From NCBI RefSeq assembly GCF_002027705.1, contig NZ_MBTG01000028.1, positions 1 to 64,000 of the forward strand: a DNA stretch of 64,000 nucleotides. Direction: 5' to 3'. The notes beneath the pieces were generated by a model that saw only the letters and a list, made by a program, of their open reading frames with translations, had not been told where the DNA came from and made no database searches. A program made the translations under genes and the position numbers. Within the stretch, counting starts at the first letter, position 1, and each line of letters starts with the position of its first letter. Origin of the DNA: Paenibacillus ferrarius (lineage in GTDB: Bacteria > Bacillota > Bacilli > Paenibacillales > NBRC-103111). Below are positions 23,898-32,906 of this stretch, piece after piece.

Positions 23898-25246
23898 TCA
23901 AAACCTTGTACGTTCGCGTCATTTGTACGTTTCTTGCAGTCATTATGTTCAGTTTGCTATGCTCTTTTTTTATCGGTTACTCCGTATTCAAAACAGAAAT
24001 CAACCATGCCGGACAAGAGGATATGATTGCTGTTGGTGAGGAAATCATTCGTCTTTATGATCAATCAAAGCCCGTTGACTGGGATGCGTTTGTAAAGCGC
24101 ATGGTCAAGGTGTCCTCTTATCCGATTCATATTTATGATGATGCCAACAACGTAACGTTCTATGACTTAAAAGATACGCAAAGTGTTGAAATTACGCCGG
24201 AAACAGTTCAACAGGTGCTGCGGGGACAATATTATCGTGCTCCGAGCAATGCAAGCCAAACCTATATCGGTCTTCCTTTTTCAATTGAAGGCAAACCGCA
24301 TGCTATGTTTATGCAGTTTTCCCCGCAGAATGAAAATATCTTTAATCGGATGATCTTGTTTATTTTGCTGCTTGCCTTGGTTATTGGAAGCCTCTGTATT
24401 TTGATTGCGGCCAGGTACTTGGTGAAACCCCTTCAGGCTTTGACACGTGCGACCAAACGACTAGCGAAGGGAGATTTCGACGTTGAGATCCAAACTAAAC
24501 GCATGGATGAAATGGGCGCCTTGACTCAAAGTTTTAACGAGATGGCGAGTGAGCTTAAACAGCTCGAGAAGATGAGGCAGGATTTCGTATCGAATGTTTC
24601 CCACGAAATTCAAACCCCGCTAACGTCAATCTCCGGTTTTGCTACGGCTATGAAGAGCAGCAGTCTAGTGGCGGAAAGCGATCGCAACTATTACCTGGAT
24701 ATCATTATTGCGGAGAGTGGGCGACTATCCCGGCTTAGCGATAATTTGCTCAAGCTCGCTTCATTGGATTCGGAGCATCATCCGTTCGAGGCGGTTACGT
24801 ATAATCTCGACGAGCAAATCAGGCAGCTCGTCGTCACTTGTGAGCCGCAGTGGCTGGCTAAGGGCATTCGCATCGAATTGGAAATGTCCAGCGGCGTCAA
24901 AATTAACGCGGATCGAGACCAGCTTAATCAAGTTTGGATGAATTTACTTGGCAATAGCATCAAATTTACGCCGATAGGCGGGCATATCGAAATAAGACTG
25001 AATCATACAGCAAATAAAATCTTCTTCGCGATCAGCGATTCGGGGATTGGCATAGCACCGGAGAAGCTCGAATATGTTTTTGAGCGGTTTTACAAAACAG
25101 ACCCGTCGCGGAACCGCAGCATTGGCGGCAATGGCTTGGGGCTTGCCATCGCGAAGAAAATCGTTACGCTCCATCATGGCAGTATTGGCATGAAAAGTCA
25201 GATCGGCACAGGTACGACTGTGATTGTTCAGCTGCCAAACCGCTAA
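23894..25246 (+). CDS. Sensor histidine kinase
   Basis: 450 residues. Two membrane helices (about residues 8-30 and 152-175) enclose an extracytoplasmic sensor of about 120 residues, then HAMP (176-228), HisKA with the phospho-acceptor His in FVSNVSHEIQTPLTSISG, and HATPase with NLLGNSIKFTP, FAISDSGIGIAPEKL and GGNGLGLAIAKKI. The usual SHELRTPL is SHEIQTPL here. It is translationally coupled to the response regulator. The stimulus cannot be read from sequence. Confidence 0.95.
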   Translation: MIKTLYVRVICTFLAVIMFSLLCSFFIGYSVFKTEINHAGQEDMIAVGEEIIRLYDQSKPVDWDAFVKRMVKVSSYPIHIYDDANNVTFYDLKDTQSVEITPETVQQVLRGQYYRAPSNASQTYIGLPFSIEGKPHAMFMQFSPQNENIFNRMILFILLLALVIGSLCILIAARYLVKPLQALTRATKRLAKGDFDVEIQTKRMDEMGALTQSFNEMASELKQLEKMRQDFVSNVSHEIQTPLTSISGFATAMKSSSLVAESDRNYYLDIIIAESGRLSRLSDNLLKLASLDSEHHPFEAVTYNLDEQIRQLVVTCEPQWLAKGIRIELEMSSGVKINADRDQLNQVWMNLLGNSIKFTPIGGHIEIRLNHTANKIFFAISDSGIGIAPEKLEYVFERFYKTDPSRNRSIGGNGLGLAIAKKIVTLHHGSIGMKSQIGTGTTVIVQLPNR

Positions 25247-25284
25247 TGCCCACGAAATTCAAAGGCTAATTGGAGGTGGTTCAA

Positions 25285-26484
25285 GTGGTTCATCAATCAA
25301 ATAGATTGTGTATTATAGACAGCATGCGGGGATTCAGCTTGCTGGGCATTCTGCTGGCGAATATGCTTATTTTTCAATATGGCATATGGGGAAAGGACGA
25401 AATAGCCTTATATTCCTTATCGCAAGCGGATTCGGCTGCCAGGACGCTTTTGCACATTTTCGTCGAGGGCAGCTTTATGCCCATTTTTACATTTCTATTC
25501 GGCTTTGGGATGATCAAGATGAAGGAGAGTCTTGAAACGAAAGGCTTGAAACCCAAAAGGTATTTGGCTCGCCGGTTTCTTTTGTTGTTTGCAGCAGGCA
25601 TTGTGCATGGCACTTATTTGTGGGAAGGGGACATCCTAGGTTTCTATGGGGGCATGGGCTTCTTTCTGCTTCTTTTCATGAATAGGAAAGCGAAGACTCT
25701 GCTGATATGGGGCGCATTGCTGCTGAGTTTGTTCGGCCTGCTGGGGTTAGCGCCTGAAAGCACGAGTAATCATTCCTTAACAGAAGATAAGCCCCGTATG
25801 GAAACCTATGTGAAGGAAACGATCACGATTTACGGAACGGGCACTTACGAGGAGATCAAGCATCACCGCAATACGGCAGATCCACTTGGATTAAATGATT
25901 ACTTGATTGTAGGCATGCTGCTGTTTGCGCCGCTGCTGACGGCACCATTGTTTCTGTTCGGTATGTATGCGGCCAAAAAACGATGGTTCCGCCAACCAGA
26001 TGATGAACGATCTATGTATTTGAAAGGAATGCTCAATTTCCTGCCGATAGGACTCCTGTTGAAAGGGGCAAAGGTTGTGTTTCCTGGCCAAGGCTGGAGC
26101 GAAATGGCCGAAATGATCGGAGGAAATCTCTTGTCGCTTGGGTACATTTTCGCGTTCTCTCATCTGTATGCGGCAGCCAAATCGTCGCCTTGGTTCTTGC
26201 GTTTCGAAGCTTTAGGGAAGTTATCTCTGACCAACTATTTATTGCAATCCATCATCTGCACATCGATTTTTTATGGCTACGGAATGGGATGGTTCGGCAA
26301 GCTGGGGGTAATCGCAGGCTGCGGGCTAGCCCTTGTCATTTATATCGGTCAGCTCTTCCTTAGCCGCTGGTATCTGACACGCTTTCAATCCGGGCCCGTA
26401 GAGCGGGTGCTCCGCATGTGGACCTATTTCTCCTTCAGCGGTAAATCCAGAAGCAAGGTTCCATATGAGTCCTCCTCGATTTAG
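25285..26484 (+). CDS. DUF418 (YeiB-family) membrane protein
   Basis: 399 residues from GTG 25285, with GGAGG 8 bases upstream; an in-frame TTG at 25270 overlaps that site. About ten hydrophobic segments are seen. Family landmarks are the N-terminal IDSMRGFSLLGILLANM, the FLFGFGMIKMK helix and the C-terminal LTNYLLQSIICTSIFYGYG with the DUF418 region. Function of the family is not established, although it is related to acyltransferase-like membrane proteins. It closes the four-gene cluster that begins with the serine hydrolase and may be its output. Confidence 0.88.
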   Translation: MVHQSNRLCIIDSMRGFSLLGILLANMLIFQYGIWGKDEIALYSLSQADSAARTLLHIFVEGSFMPIFTFLFGFGMIKMKESLETKGLKPKRYLARRFLLLFAAGIVHGTYLWEGDILGFYGGMGFFLLLFMNRKAKTLLIWGALLLSLFGLLGLAPESTSNHSLTEDKPRMETYVKETITIYGTGTYEEIKHHRNTADPLGLNDYLIVGMLLFAPLLTAPLFLFGMYAAKKRWFRQPDDERSMYLKGMLNFLPIGLLLKGAKVVFPGQGWSEMAEMIGGNLLSLGYIFAFSHLYAAAKSSPWFLRFEALGKLSLTNYLLQSIICTSIFYGYGMGWFGKLGVIAGCGLALVIYIGQLFLSRWYLTRFQSGPVERVLRMWTYFSFSGKSRSKVPYESSSI

Positions 26485-26503
26485 ACGAACAGACATGATG
26501 ATA

Positions 26504-26536
26504 AAGCGTTGGCCATAAGGGGCCAGCGTTTTTTTG
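26504..26536 (+). terminator. Intrinsic terminator after the DUF418 gene
   Basis: AAGCGTTGGCC pairs with GGCCAGCGTT across ATAAGG, followed by seven T. The 268 bases from here to 26804 are AT-rich and contain nothing I recognise. Confidence 0.9.
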
Positions 26537-26804
26537 CATGCTACGGCTTAATTTTAAAATGTAAATCATCTAATTAACTGATCCAGCATTGGCATAATAA
26601 CTATGAGGGATCCCATGAATGTAGGCGTGGAAAGGATAAGACTAGTAATGGCTAGATATCTATAGCAAAGGACCAGTCCAATACTTATATTTTAAGATGA
26701 AAGAGCGAAAGTCGTAAGTACTAAGTATAAATAGTACTAGCGTCATTAGTTTAAGCCTACTAAACTCAAATTATAAGATTTGGATCGAGTTCGGAGGGAA
26801 GCTT

Positions 26805-27161
26805 ATGACACTAGTCATTTTGTTTATAATCGGAATAACCATAGCAAGCGTCAAATATGGCCGTTATGGGGCGAGCCGGATGGTAGTTTTTGTTGAAATC
26901 ATCTTCGCTATTGGAATGCCGGTATGTTTATTTTATCTATACAAGATTTGGTTCCCTAGTTATTATGGTGGATTCATTACAGGACTAGGTGCTCTCTTCG
27001 TTGCAAGTATGATGATTTTCGTGAATATAATATGTATCTATCCATTGACAAACTATCTTCGCAGCAAGCTCCAAAATAAGCGTATGACTTGTTACATTTA
27101 TTTCCCCCTCATGTTACTCTCCGGTCTGAGTCAATATATGTGGTTAGTTTGGTTAAACTGA
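26805..27161 (+). CDS. Small hypothetical membrane protein
   Basis: 118 residues with four predicted membrane helices (about 2-18, 29-50, 58-80, 93-116) and short loops such as KYGRYGASRM and RSKLQNKRM. GGAGGG precedes the ATG at good spacing, which supports real translation. I do not recognise the family. It is followed 116 bp later by another membrane protein gene in the same direction. Confidence 0.65.
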   Translation: MTLVILFIIGITIASVKYGRYGASRMVVFVEIIFAIGMPVCLFYLYKIWFPSYYGGFITGLGALFVASMMIFVNIICIYPLTNYLRSKLQNKRMTCYIYFPLMLLSGLSQYMWLVWLN

Positions 27162-27277
27162 ATATGGACACAATGATGAGAGGGGCACAACACGATGTTT
27201 AGGAATCAATCATACGGTTTAATGTTACCTATTTAATCCAACAACGGTATGTTTCGAGGCGAGTGAGGGGATTGCAC

Positions 27278-27880
27278 ATGAAAAAGTATGCAGACAGAGG
27301 GAACGACCTCTTCGAACTGGTCATGTATGGAGTTGCGGCGGTTTGTTTTGTTTATTTTTTGATAAAGGGTAACTGGGCAAAAGTGTTGGAGGCCGCATTG
27401 ATCATTGGCGTGCTGCTGCTGATTCGAGTCGTGGTGAAAGTCACCCAAACGCCTATGTTTGCTGCGCTGAGGTTCTGCATTTTATTGTTCATCACGATCA
27501 CTATGATTATGGCAAATGAGTTCGGGTTCTACAGTATCATTCCCTATCTGGATAAGTACGAGCATCTGTTTTCAGGTGTTATTTTATGCTTTGTCGGCTT
27601 ATTAATTTATAAAAAGGCGAATGACAGCGGCACAAGCAGTGCATCCAATTCCCGTGTTGCGATATGGCTGAGCTTGTTCTTTTCCATTGCGATGGCGGGA
27701 GTTTGGGAAATATATGAATTTACGACGGACCATTTCTTAGGTCTGAACTCGCAAAACGGCAGCTTGGTTGACACGATGACTGATATTATTTGCGGTACCG
27801 CAGGTGCAATCGGAACGAGTATTTATTTGGCTTTTCAAGCGAAAAACAAAAAAATGCCTCTCTTGGATGAGAAGCATTGA
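27278..27880 (+). CDS. Membrane protein resembling the YjdF/DUF2238 group
   Basis: 200 residues from ATG 27278, with GAGGGG 8 bases before; a GTG at 27263 overlaps that site. Five to six membrane helices. Polar residues within the helices recall the YjdF/DUF2238 pattern: LDKYEHLFSGVILCFVG, AGVWEIYEFTTDHFLG and a late DTMTDIICGTAGAIG. No biochemical role is known to me. It is convergent with the PepSY gene, with a repeat array between the two. Confidence 0.7.
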   Translation: MKKYADRGNDLFELVMYGVAAVCFVYFLIKGNWAKVLEAALIIGVLLLIRVVVKVTQTPMFAALRFCILLFITITMIMANEFGFYSIIPYLDKYEHLFSGVILCFVGLLIYKKANDSGTSSASNSRVAIWLSLFFSIAMAGVWEIYEFTTDHFLGLNSQNGSLVDTMTDIICGTAGAIGTSIYLAFQAKNKKMPLLDEKH

Positions 27881-27916
27881 TTTGAATGTTGGCAGGTGAC
27901 ATTGCTTCGATGAAAC

Positions 27917-28091
27917 GGAACTAGGGTACGCTATTGTGAGGAAAATCAGCTAAACCTGAAGGAAGCGGAACTGGGGTACGCTATTTGTGCCAAATAGCAC
28001 GATTTGTGATCAAAAAGTCTGAAATAGCGTACTGTAGTTCCGCTTCGTCCGGAATTTAACTCATTTTGCTGAAATAGCGGATTCTAGTTCC
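27917..28091. repeat. GGAAC/AATAGCG-type phased repeat array
   Basis: Two direct units GGAACTAGGGTACGCTATT (27917) and GGAACTGGGGTACGCTATTT (27967) are followed by two inverted units AAATAGCGTACTGTAGTTCC (28022) and AAATAGCGGATTCTAGTTCC (28072). Starts are 50, 55 and 50 bp apart, so the whole forms a long inverted repeat around 28004. It lies between convergent genes and has no terminator T-run. Confidence 0.92.
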
Positions 28092-28135
28092 CTTTGAGAA
28101 CAATCCTCTCCATAAACTGGATCGTATTTATAATC

Positions 28136-29260
28136 TTAAGCCGCCGCCGCAGATGAAGCTGATTTGTTGCGGCTTTTTTTGCGTGCGTTGGCTTTGATGC
28201 GCCAGATGAAAAGGCCTGTGATCATGAGCGCGAGCGGCGTCATACCGAAGAAGAAGCTGATGATTTTGAGCGGTTCGCCGCCCCATGTGGCGAAATGCAG
28301 GCCTTTTCTCCAAGCGTTATACAGGTTGATCGCTAGATTTGGGTTCGTTTTGTATAAAATAGCTCCTGTGGAGCCATCCATGTAAACAGTGCTGTTGCTG
28401 CCTGTGGAAGCGCTGAAGCCTTCTTGCAAGCCGATTTGGTAGGATTGGCCGGCTTTTTGGGGCAGTTGTATTTTGATCAATTCACTTGTAGGATAGGTTT
28501 CTTTAACGATCTCAACTGCGCGGTCCAGTGGAAGCACGGCTGCGTCCTTCGTTTTGCTTTGTAAAGCTGTCGCCGGAATTTCTTCCTTCGCCTTGAAGCC
28601 GACCCAAGTTGGGATCGATTTTTCGAAGGCGTTGATTGTACCCGTTAACGCCAAGACAAGCAGGAACGGAATGGAGATGATGCCTACGGTTTTATGCAAA
28701 CTCATATGCTTCAAGAACTTGCCGCGACCCAGCACAACTCGAAAGCCTGTTGCAAGTTTTCGAAGACCCGGCCACCATAGGTATATACCCGTTACGAGCA
28801 TTAGAACGAGTGCGATGCCTAAGATCCCAACGACGGAAGCTGCCGGAACTTTACCGATTACTGAGGTCAGCAAGAGATAGCGATGAAGCTGATAGATGGT
28901 GGCAAAAGGCTCCAGACGGTCCACTTGCACGCGGCCAAAGGTATCTCCTGTACCTGGATCTGCATAGACGGTGAAGTTTTCTTTGCCGCCGTTAGCTTGG
29001 GTCAAATGAACACGATAGTATGGTTCTTTGTTAGGATACTCGATCCGATCGGTAAAGAATCCAGGATTGGCCGAATCGGCATGTTGTTTAATGACAGATG
29101 GACTAACACTCCCTGATGTTGCTGTGTGATTCACAGGATGCATCCAGCTTTCGACTTCAGGTTCAATCAGCAGAAGACTGCCTGTCGTACAGGTTAATAC
29201 CACGAATATGCCCAGCGTCAAGCTGAGTATAAGATGGATGGCTAAAATGGTTTTTCTCAT
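28136..29260 (-). CDS. PepSY-associated membrane protein, iron-regulated
   Basis: 374 residues with four membrane helices (about 8-30, 143-166, 193-212, 328-352) typical of the PepSY_TM (PiuB-like) family. The N-terminal helix is followed by an outside loop with LIEPEVESWMHP; two PepSY-type regions contain YPNKEPYYRVHL and VEIVKETYPTSELIKIQLP. The histidines in TIYQLHRYLLL and HMSLHKTVGI lie next to helices and could bind haem or metal. The family is linked to siderophore reduction or iron uptake. Two Fur boxes lie just upstream, which supports iron repression. Confidence 0.9.
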   Translation of the reverse strand: MRKTILAIHLILSLTLGIFVVLTCTTGSLLLIEPEVESWMHPVNHTATSGSVSPSVIKQHADSANPGFFTDRIEYPNKEPYYRVHLTQANGGKENFTVYADPGTGDTFGRVQVDRLEPFATIYQLHRYLLLTSVIGKVPAASVVGILGIALVLMLVTGIYLWWPGLRKLATGFRVVLGRGKFLKHMSLHKTVGIISIPFLLVLALTGTINAFEKSIPTWVGFKAKEEIPATALQSKTKDAAVLPLDRAVEIVKETYPTSELIKIQLPQKAGQSYQIGLQEGFSASTGSNSTVYMDGSTGAILYKTNPNLAINLYNAWRKGLHFATWGGEPLKIISFFFGMTPLALMITGLFIWRIKANARKKSRNKSASSAAAA

Positions 29261-29316
29261 TACGTAATTCCCCCAGTATCCTATGTAGATATATAATTCT
29301 CTGTCGCTTTCTCAAA

Positions 29317-29335
29317 TGATAATGATAATCATTCT
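29317..29335. promoter_or_regulatory. Fur box 1
   Basis: TGATAATGATAATCA follows the Bacillus 7-1-7 Fur pattern TGATAAT-N-ATTATCA with a single mismatch. It lies 57 bases upstream of the PepSY gene start. Confidence 0.8.
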
Positions 29336-29351
29336 ACGAATTAGCATTTAC

Positions 29352-29370
29352 AATGATAATCATTATCAAT
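29352..29370. promoter_or_regulatory. Fur box 2
   Basis: TGATAATCATTATCA (29354-29368) is a perfect 7-1-7 Fur site. Together with box 1, 37 bp away, it should give tight iron-dependent repression of the divergent minus-strand gene. Confidence 0.88.
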
Positions 29371-29648
29371 TTAAATGTCAATAAAGTTTACATAAAAATA
29401 GGGGAGTAAAGTTGAAACTTTTTTTACACACATAAAGGAGCTGCCCAGAGGTACGCCGATAATGTTCAACAGGTTAAAAAATTTAACGAAGAGGTCAAAA
29501 ATCTGCCTATTCATGTGTAAATTTTTCCAGAAGAATAGAAGGTAACAGCTAGATCTGAACTTAAATGAAAGCGTTTTAATTATCAAGGAAAGGAGTTCAT
29601 ATGCGAACATTCTGAAGTCAGTTACACACCCAAAGGAGGAAGAATGTG
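29371..29648. other. Region between the Fur boxes and the foldase pseudogene
   Basis: No intact gene is supported. A short open stretch on the plus strand (about 29440-29517) reads AAQRYADNVQQVKKFNEEV and ends in a stop, so it may be a relic of coding sequence. GGAAAGGAG at 29589-29596 precedes an ATG that stops after four codons. Confidence 0.4.
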
Positions 29649-30429
29649 ATGATTTTACGGACGGATTATAAACGATCCATAAATCGCTGACAGCTATTAA
29701 GGTTGAACAGGCCTGGGCCAAAGAGAAAGGGCTCATTGACGATCTGAGCTACAGCAGTGAGCTGAAGCGCTGGAAGCAAGAAAATGAACGGAGAAATCAA
29801 GCGGTTCGCCAGAAGAAACCGATCTATGGACCGATTCAATACGAGGAGCGTGGATTTTATGAATATGAATTGTCTAATTTGCGAATTCGATTGAAAGAAG
29901 TATTATCCAAGCAAGTTTATAAGATTTCTGATGATGTGCTGAGAATCAAGTACGAAGCAATTAAGGAGCAGCAGTTCAAAAAGCCGGACACCATTCAGCT
30001 ATGGAAGGTTGCCATCCCCGATCAGGACGGAAAAGGAAAAGAGCGCATGAAACTAGCCAGCGATAAGCTTGCCAAGGCGAGGATTTCAGGCAGATCGCTC
30101 AGAGCTATGCAATGGATGGGAAAGGTTGGGAGCTAGGCATAAATGGCGACAATCAGAAACAGATATCGGAAACAGCTCCGATATTGTTTGAGGAAGCGTT
30201 AAAGCTGCCGGCAGGACAGCAAAGCTCGGTTTTCGAAGAAAACGGCACGCTGTTTATCGTAAAATGCGCAGCTCGGACGCAAGGAGGATATGAGCCTTTT
30301 GAGCAGGTGAAACGGCAGATCAGCTCCTTTTATGTGGAGGAGAAATATAAAGAAGAGGTGGATCGGAGGACGCAAGCGGCCACCACTGAAATTGTTCAGA
30401 AAAATTTGGATAAAGTCGAGATTACATAG
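29649..30429 (+). pseudogene. Frameshifted peptidyl-prolyl isomerase-like (SurA/parvulin) gene
   Basis: Three frames join: a short start (ATG 29649 after AAGGAGG, MILRTDYKRS), a middle part (29672-30135) with SLTAIKVEQAWAKEKGLID, and a last part (from about 30090) with DGKGWELGINGDNQ, LFEEALKLPAGQQSSVF and EPFEQVKRQISSFY. The last part matches the parvulin pattern in which F..A..L..G..S is followed by a strand and f..vk..i. Two frameshifts make it non-functional unless they are sequencing errors. No signal peptide is seen. Confidence 0.7.
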
Positions 30430-30507
30430 GGAAGGTTTCGTGTGAGATAAAGGGATGATTGCTTAAAGCATGGTGCAGTTTGGCTCCTAAGAAGCTCGCA
30501 AAAGCTT

Positions 30508-31245
30508 TCAATCCCTAATGAGATAACCAGGCTCAAGCTCAATCTCCGTAAATCCAGCCAAATGGCGGGCTTGATAGTCAATCGGCATGTTTCGGCCAAT
30601 GATGATCATATTCTGCACATCCCGAACACCGTCAGCTGGCAAAGCGAAGGTCTTCGTGTAAGCAAATTCCTCGCGCAGTGTCGTATGGATGGCATGGATG
30701 AGCCGGTCTTGCTGCCCTTTGCCGAATAGATTCATGATGACCGAACCTTCGGGTTGGAGCTTTTCACGGGTTAGCTTGAAAAAAGCCTGTGAGGTTAGAT
30801 GCCGCGGCGTTCCTTTGGAGGTGAAGGCATCCAAAATCAAATAATCATAGGTATGCGGTTCCTCCTGTTCAAGCAAAAGCCGACCATCGCCAATCACGAC
30901 GTTGTTCTGGGTGTAATGGAAGAAACGCTTGCTTAATTCCACGACGGTAACGTCTAGCTCCGCTATTTTAAAGCGTTTCTCCGGGAAATGGCCGGCGATC
31001 GTCCCGATCCCATGTCCGATGACGAATACATGCTCGAAGGAGCGATGATTCATTTCCATAAGGTGAATGATGGCCCGCGGGTATTCAAAAAGGATGCGTG
31101 CCGGATGATTGACATCCAGAGCGCCTTGTATCGCATCATTTGAGAATTGCAAAACACGAAACAGACCTCTCTCGCCGTATAGCTCCGTGGTCTCATAGAC
31201 AGATATATCATGATTATCGTTGGATTCTCTAAATAATGGCTGCAA
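30508..31245 (-). CDS. Spermidine-synthase-like methyltransferase-fold protein
   Basis: 245 residues from TTG 31245; CAGGAG lies about 10 bases upstream. The Rossmann-like SAM/dcSAM domain shows HVFVIGHGIGTIAGHF, FKIAELDVTVVELSKRFF and YDYLILDAFTSKGTPRHL, an order found in SpeE-like proteins. The glycine motif is GHGIGTIAG in place of the usual GGGDG, and the polyamine-binding residues are not clear, so the substrate may differ. It stands alone on the minus strand and is divergent from dinB. Confidence 0.82.
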   Translation of the reverse strand: MQPLFRESNDNHDISVYETTELYGERGLFRVLQFSNDAIQGALDVNHPARILFEYPRAIIHLMEMNHRSFEHVFVIGHGIGTIAGHFPEKRFKIAELDVTVVELSKRFFHYTQNNVVIGDGRLLLEQEEPHTYDYLILDAFTSKGTPRHLTSQAFFKLTREKLQPEGSVIMNLFGKGQQDRLIHAIHTTLREEFAYTKTFALPADGVRDVQNMIIIGRNMPIDYQARHLAGFTEIELEPGYLIRD

Positions 31246-31322
31246 GTTTATAATCTCCTGTATGCTGTGTGAAGTGTTTTATTTATAAAGTATAGTCAAA
31301 ATTTTATTTTCTTCCGTTCGAA

Positions 31323-31344
31323 CCCTGACAAATTGTTGTCAGGG
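31323..31344. promoter_or_regulatory. Candidate operator between divergent genes
   Basis: CCCTGACA and TGTCAGGG form a perfect 8-bp inverted repeat around AATTGT. There is no T-run, and it sits between the start of the spermidine-synthase-like gene and that of dinB, so a regulator site is more likely than a terminator. Confidence 0.4.
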
Positions 31345-31413
31345 TATTAGTCGTATCATAAAGGAAACGCTTAACGATATCAACGAATACGGGCGAACAA
31401 GGGAGCAGAAATC

Positions 31414-31914
31414 ATGAGCCATATTGCGAGAACGATGTGCGATTTCCATGTCTGGGCGAATCAAACGATGTTAACTCACCTGCAGAAGCTGCCAAAAGAG
31501 GTATACACAAGAGAGATTCAAAGTGCTTTTCCGACGATATCCAAAGGCATCTCCCATATTTACCTCGTGGATACGTGCTGGTTGGATATTGTGGCGGGAA
31601 AAAGCATGAAGGAAGCTATGGCCATTGATCCAGAGTGGAGCCAAGATATAGAAATGACAAATATTGAGGAAATGATCGTTCTCTACGCCGAACTGGCGGA
31701 GCGGTTTAAAGCTTTTTTGGACCAACAGGCGGACTTGGATACAAAGCTTGTGGTGGATAATCCTTATGCGGGAGTCAGGGATACCAGTATGACGGAAATG
31801 ATCTTGCAGATTGTCAATCACGCAACCTACCATCGCGGCAATATTACGGCAATGCTGCGCCAAATGGGGCACGCCTCTGTGATGACGGAGTATGCGTTGT
31901 ATTGGTATTCATGA
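31414..31914 (+). CDS. DinB-family protein
   Basis: 166 residues, AGGGAG before the ATG. The four-helix DinB/YfiT fold is indicated by MCDFHVWANQTMLTHLQKL, a histidine in SKGISHIYLVDTCWLD and the HxxxH pair in QIVNHATYHRGNITAML, which together make a three-histidine metal site. Members include DNA-damage-inducible proteins of unknown activity and thiol transferases (bacillithiol or mycothiol). It is the intact relative of the broken copy at 15237-15469. Confidence 0.9.
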   Translation: MSHIARTMCDFHVWANQTMLTHLQKLPKEVYTREIQSAFPTISKGISHIYLVDTCWLDIVAGKSMKEAMAIDPEWSQDIEMTNIEEMIVLYAELAERFKAFLDQQADLDTKLVVDNPYAGVRDTSMTEMILQIVNHATYHRGNITAMLRQMGHASVMTEYALYWYS

Positions 31915-31968
31915 TGGACTAAGGTTCACTAAGGTTCAAACACTTGGGAGTATCTGCAGGAGTGAGTT

Positions 31969-32253
31969 CCTGCGTATGTGCATCTATTGGTGGCTTTGAA
32001 GCAACTGTAGGATCAAATTCCTGCGAGTGTGCATCTTTTTTTCTATAAATCCACCTGCATGACCTAAATTCCTGCGAATATGCATCTTTTGGTAGATTAT
32101 TTCTAGTTTTAGGAAGAATAATCTATAGATTCCTGCATAATTGCAGGTTTTTGCATTTTTCAGGCGATTTTGTTGAAAAAGCCTGCACTTTTGCAGTTTT
32201 TAGAGTGAGGAACTCTTCAGTGGTACCTGAATTGCTGCGATTGCTCATCTTTT
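31969..32253. repeat. CCTGC-type phased repeat array, copy B
   Basis: Units start at 31969 (CCTGCGTATGTGCATC), 32020 (CCTGCGAGTGTGCATC), 32071 (CCTGCGAATATGCATC), 32132 (CCTGCATAATTGCAGG) and 32182 (CCTGCACTTTTGCAG), with spacings of 51, 51, 61 and 50 bp; a degenerate unit follows near 32234. It is copy A with one extra first-class unit. The sequence between the first two units resembles that between the first two units of copy C (for example TTGAAGCA and TAAATT/CAAATT before the next CCTGC). Confidence 0.9.
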
Positions 32254-32756
32254 GGTGACTTTGCACTTTTGCAGTTTACAAGGTAACTACGCGCTCCTTC
32301 AGCACACGGGATTAGCTCAACACCGCACCTTAAAGCTCCCAACAAACTCCTGAGGCCATCCGCAAAAAGATTGCACGGAGTACGAGGATGATCCGCTAGA
32401 AGCTCTAGGCTATTTCACTCTGCTGTCAGTAAATCGACGCCAAGCATGGTCTAGTGGACATGCCCGGTCTCAAGAAAGCTGCCTGCATTCTGTAGGTTCC
32501 CTCATGTTGATCTATGCCTTTTTGTACTATGATCAAGTAGATAAAGTCTGAATTCTTAACCAAGGAAGGTGCTCGAGCCGCCTATGACTAAACGTTGTTC
32601 TAATCACTTTGGGCTGATGACGACGGGGAGTATCGCTTATTTCATTGCTTCCAAGGAAATTCCGCGCAAGTGCACCTGATCAAACGAGAGGGGAATACGC
32701 TCATTTCGTCAAATGGGGGTCTCAGGCGGTGTCCGGTTGATCTCATAATCGATATA
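32254..32756. other. Intergenic region without a recognisable gene
   Basis: About 500 bases upstream of the redoxin-MCP gene. Short open stretches occur in all frames and none has a ribosome binding site plus a plausible protein. It may be decayed coding DNA. Confidence 0.4.
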
Positions 32757-32799
32757 ATGACCTGCTAAGGCTAAGGGCCTAATGACGGGTCATTTTTTT
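32757..32799 (+). terminator. Orphan intrinsic terminator
   Basis: ATGACC pairs with GGTCAT and the inner CTAAGGC-type arms pair with GGGCCTAA; seven T follow. No upstream gene is identified, which is further evidence that this region once carried a gene. Confidence 0.7.
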
Positions 32800-32906
32800 G
32801 TCGGATTTGCAATAAATTTATGCAAGATATGGTAGTCATTCTCCCTATTTTCAGCTACACTGAAGGAAGCAAAAGTTAACTATGATGCAAAATTGGGGTG
32901 CCAAAT

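Noticed and set aside
29371..29736. 121-codon minus-strand frame downstream of the Fur boxes
   Set aside because: It is antisense to the start of the foldase pseudogene and has no recognisable domain or start signal.
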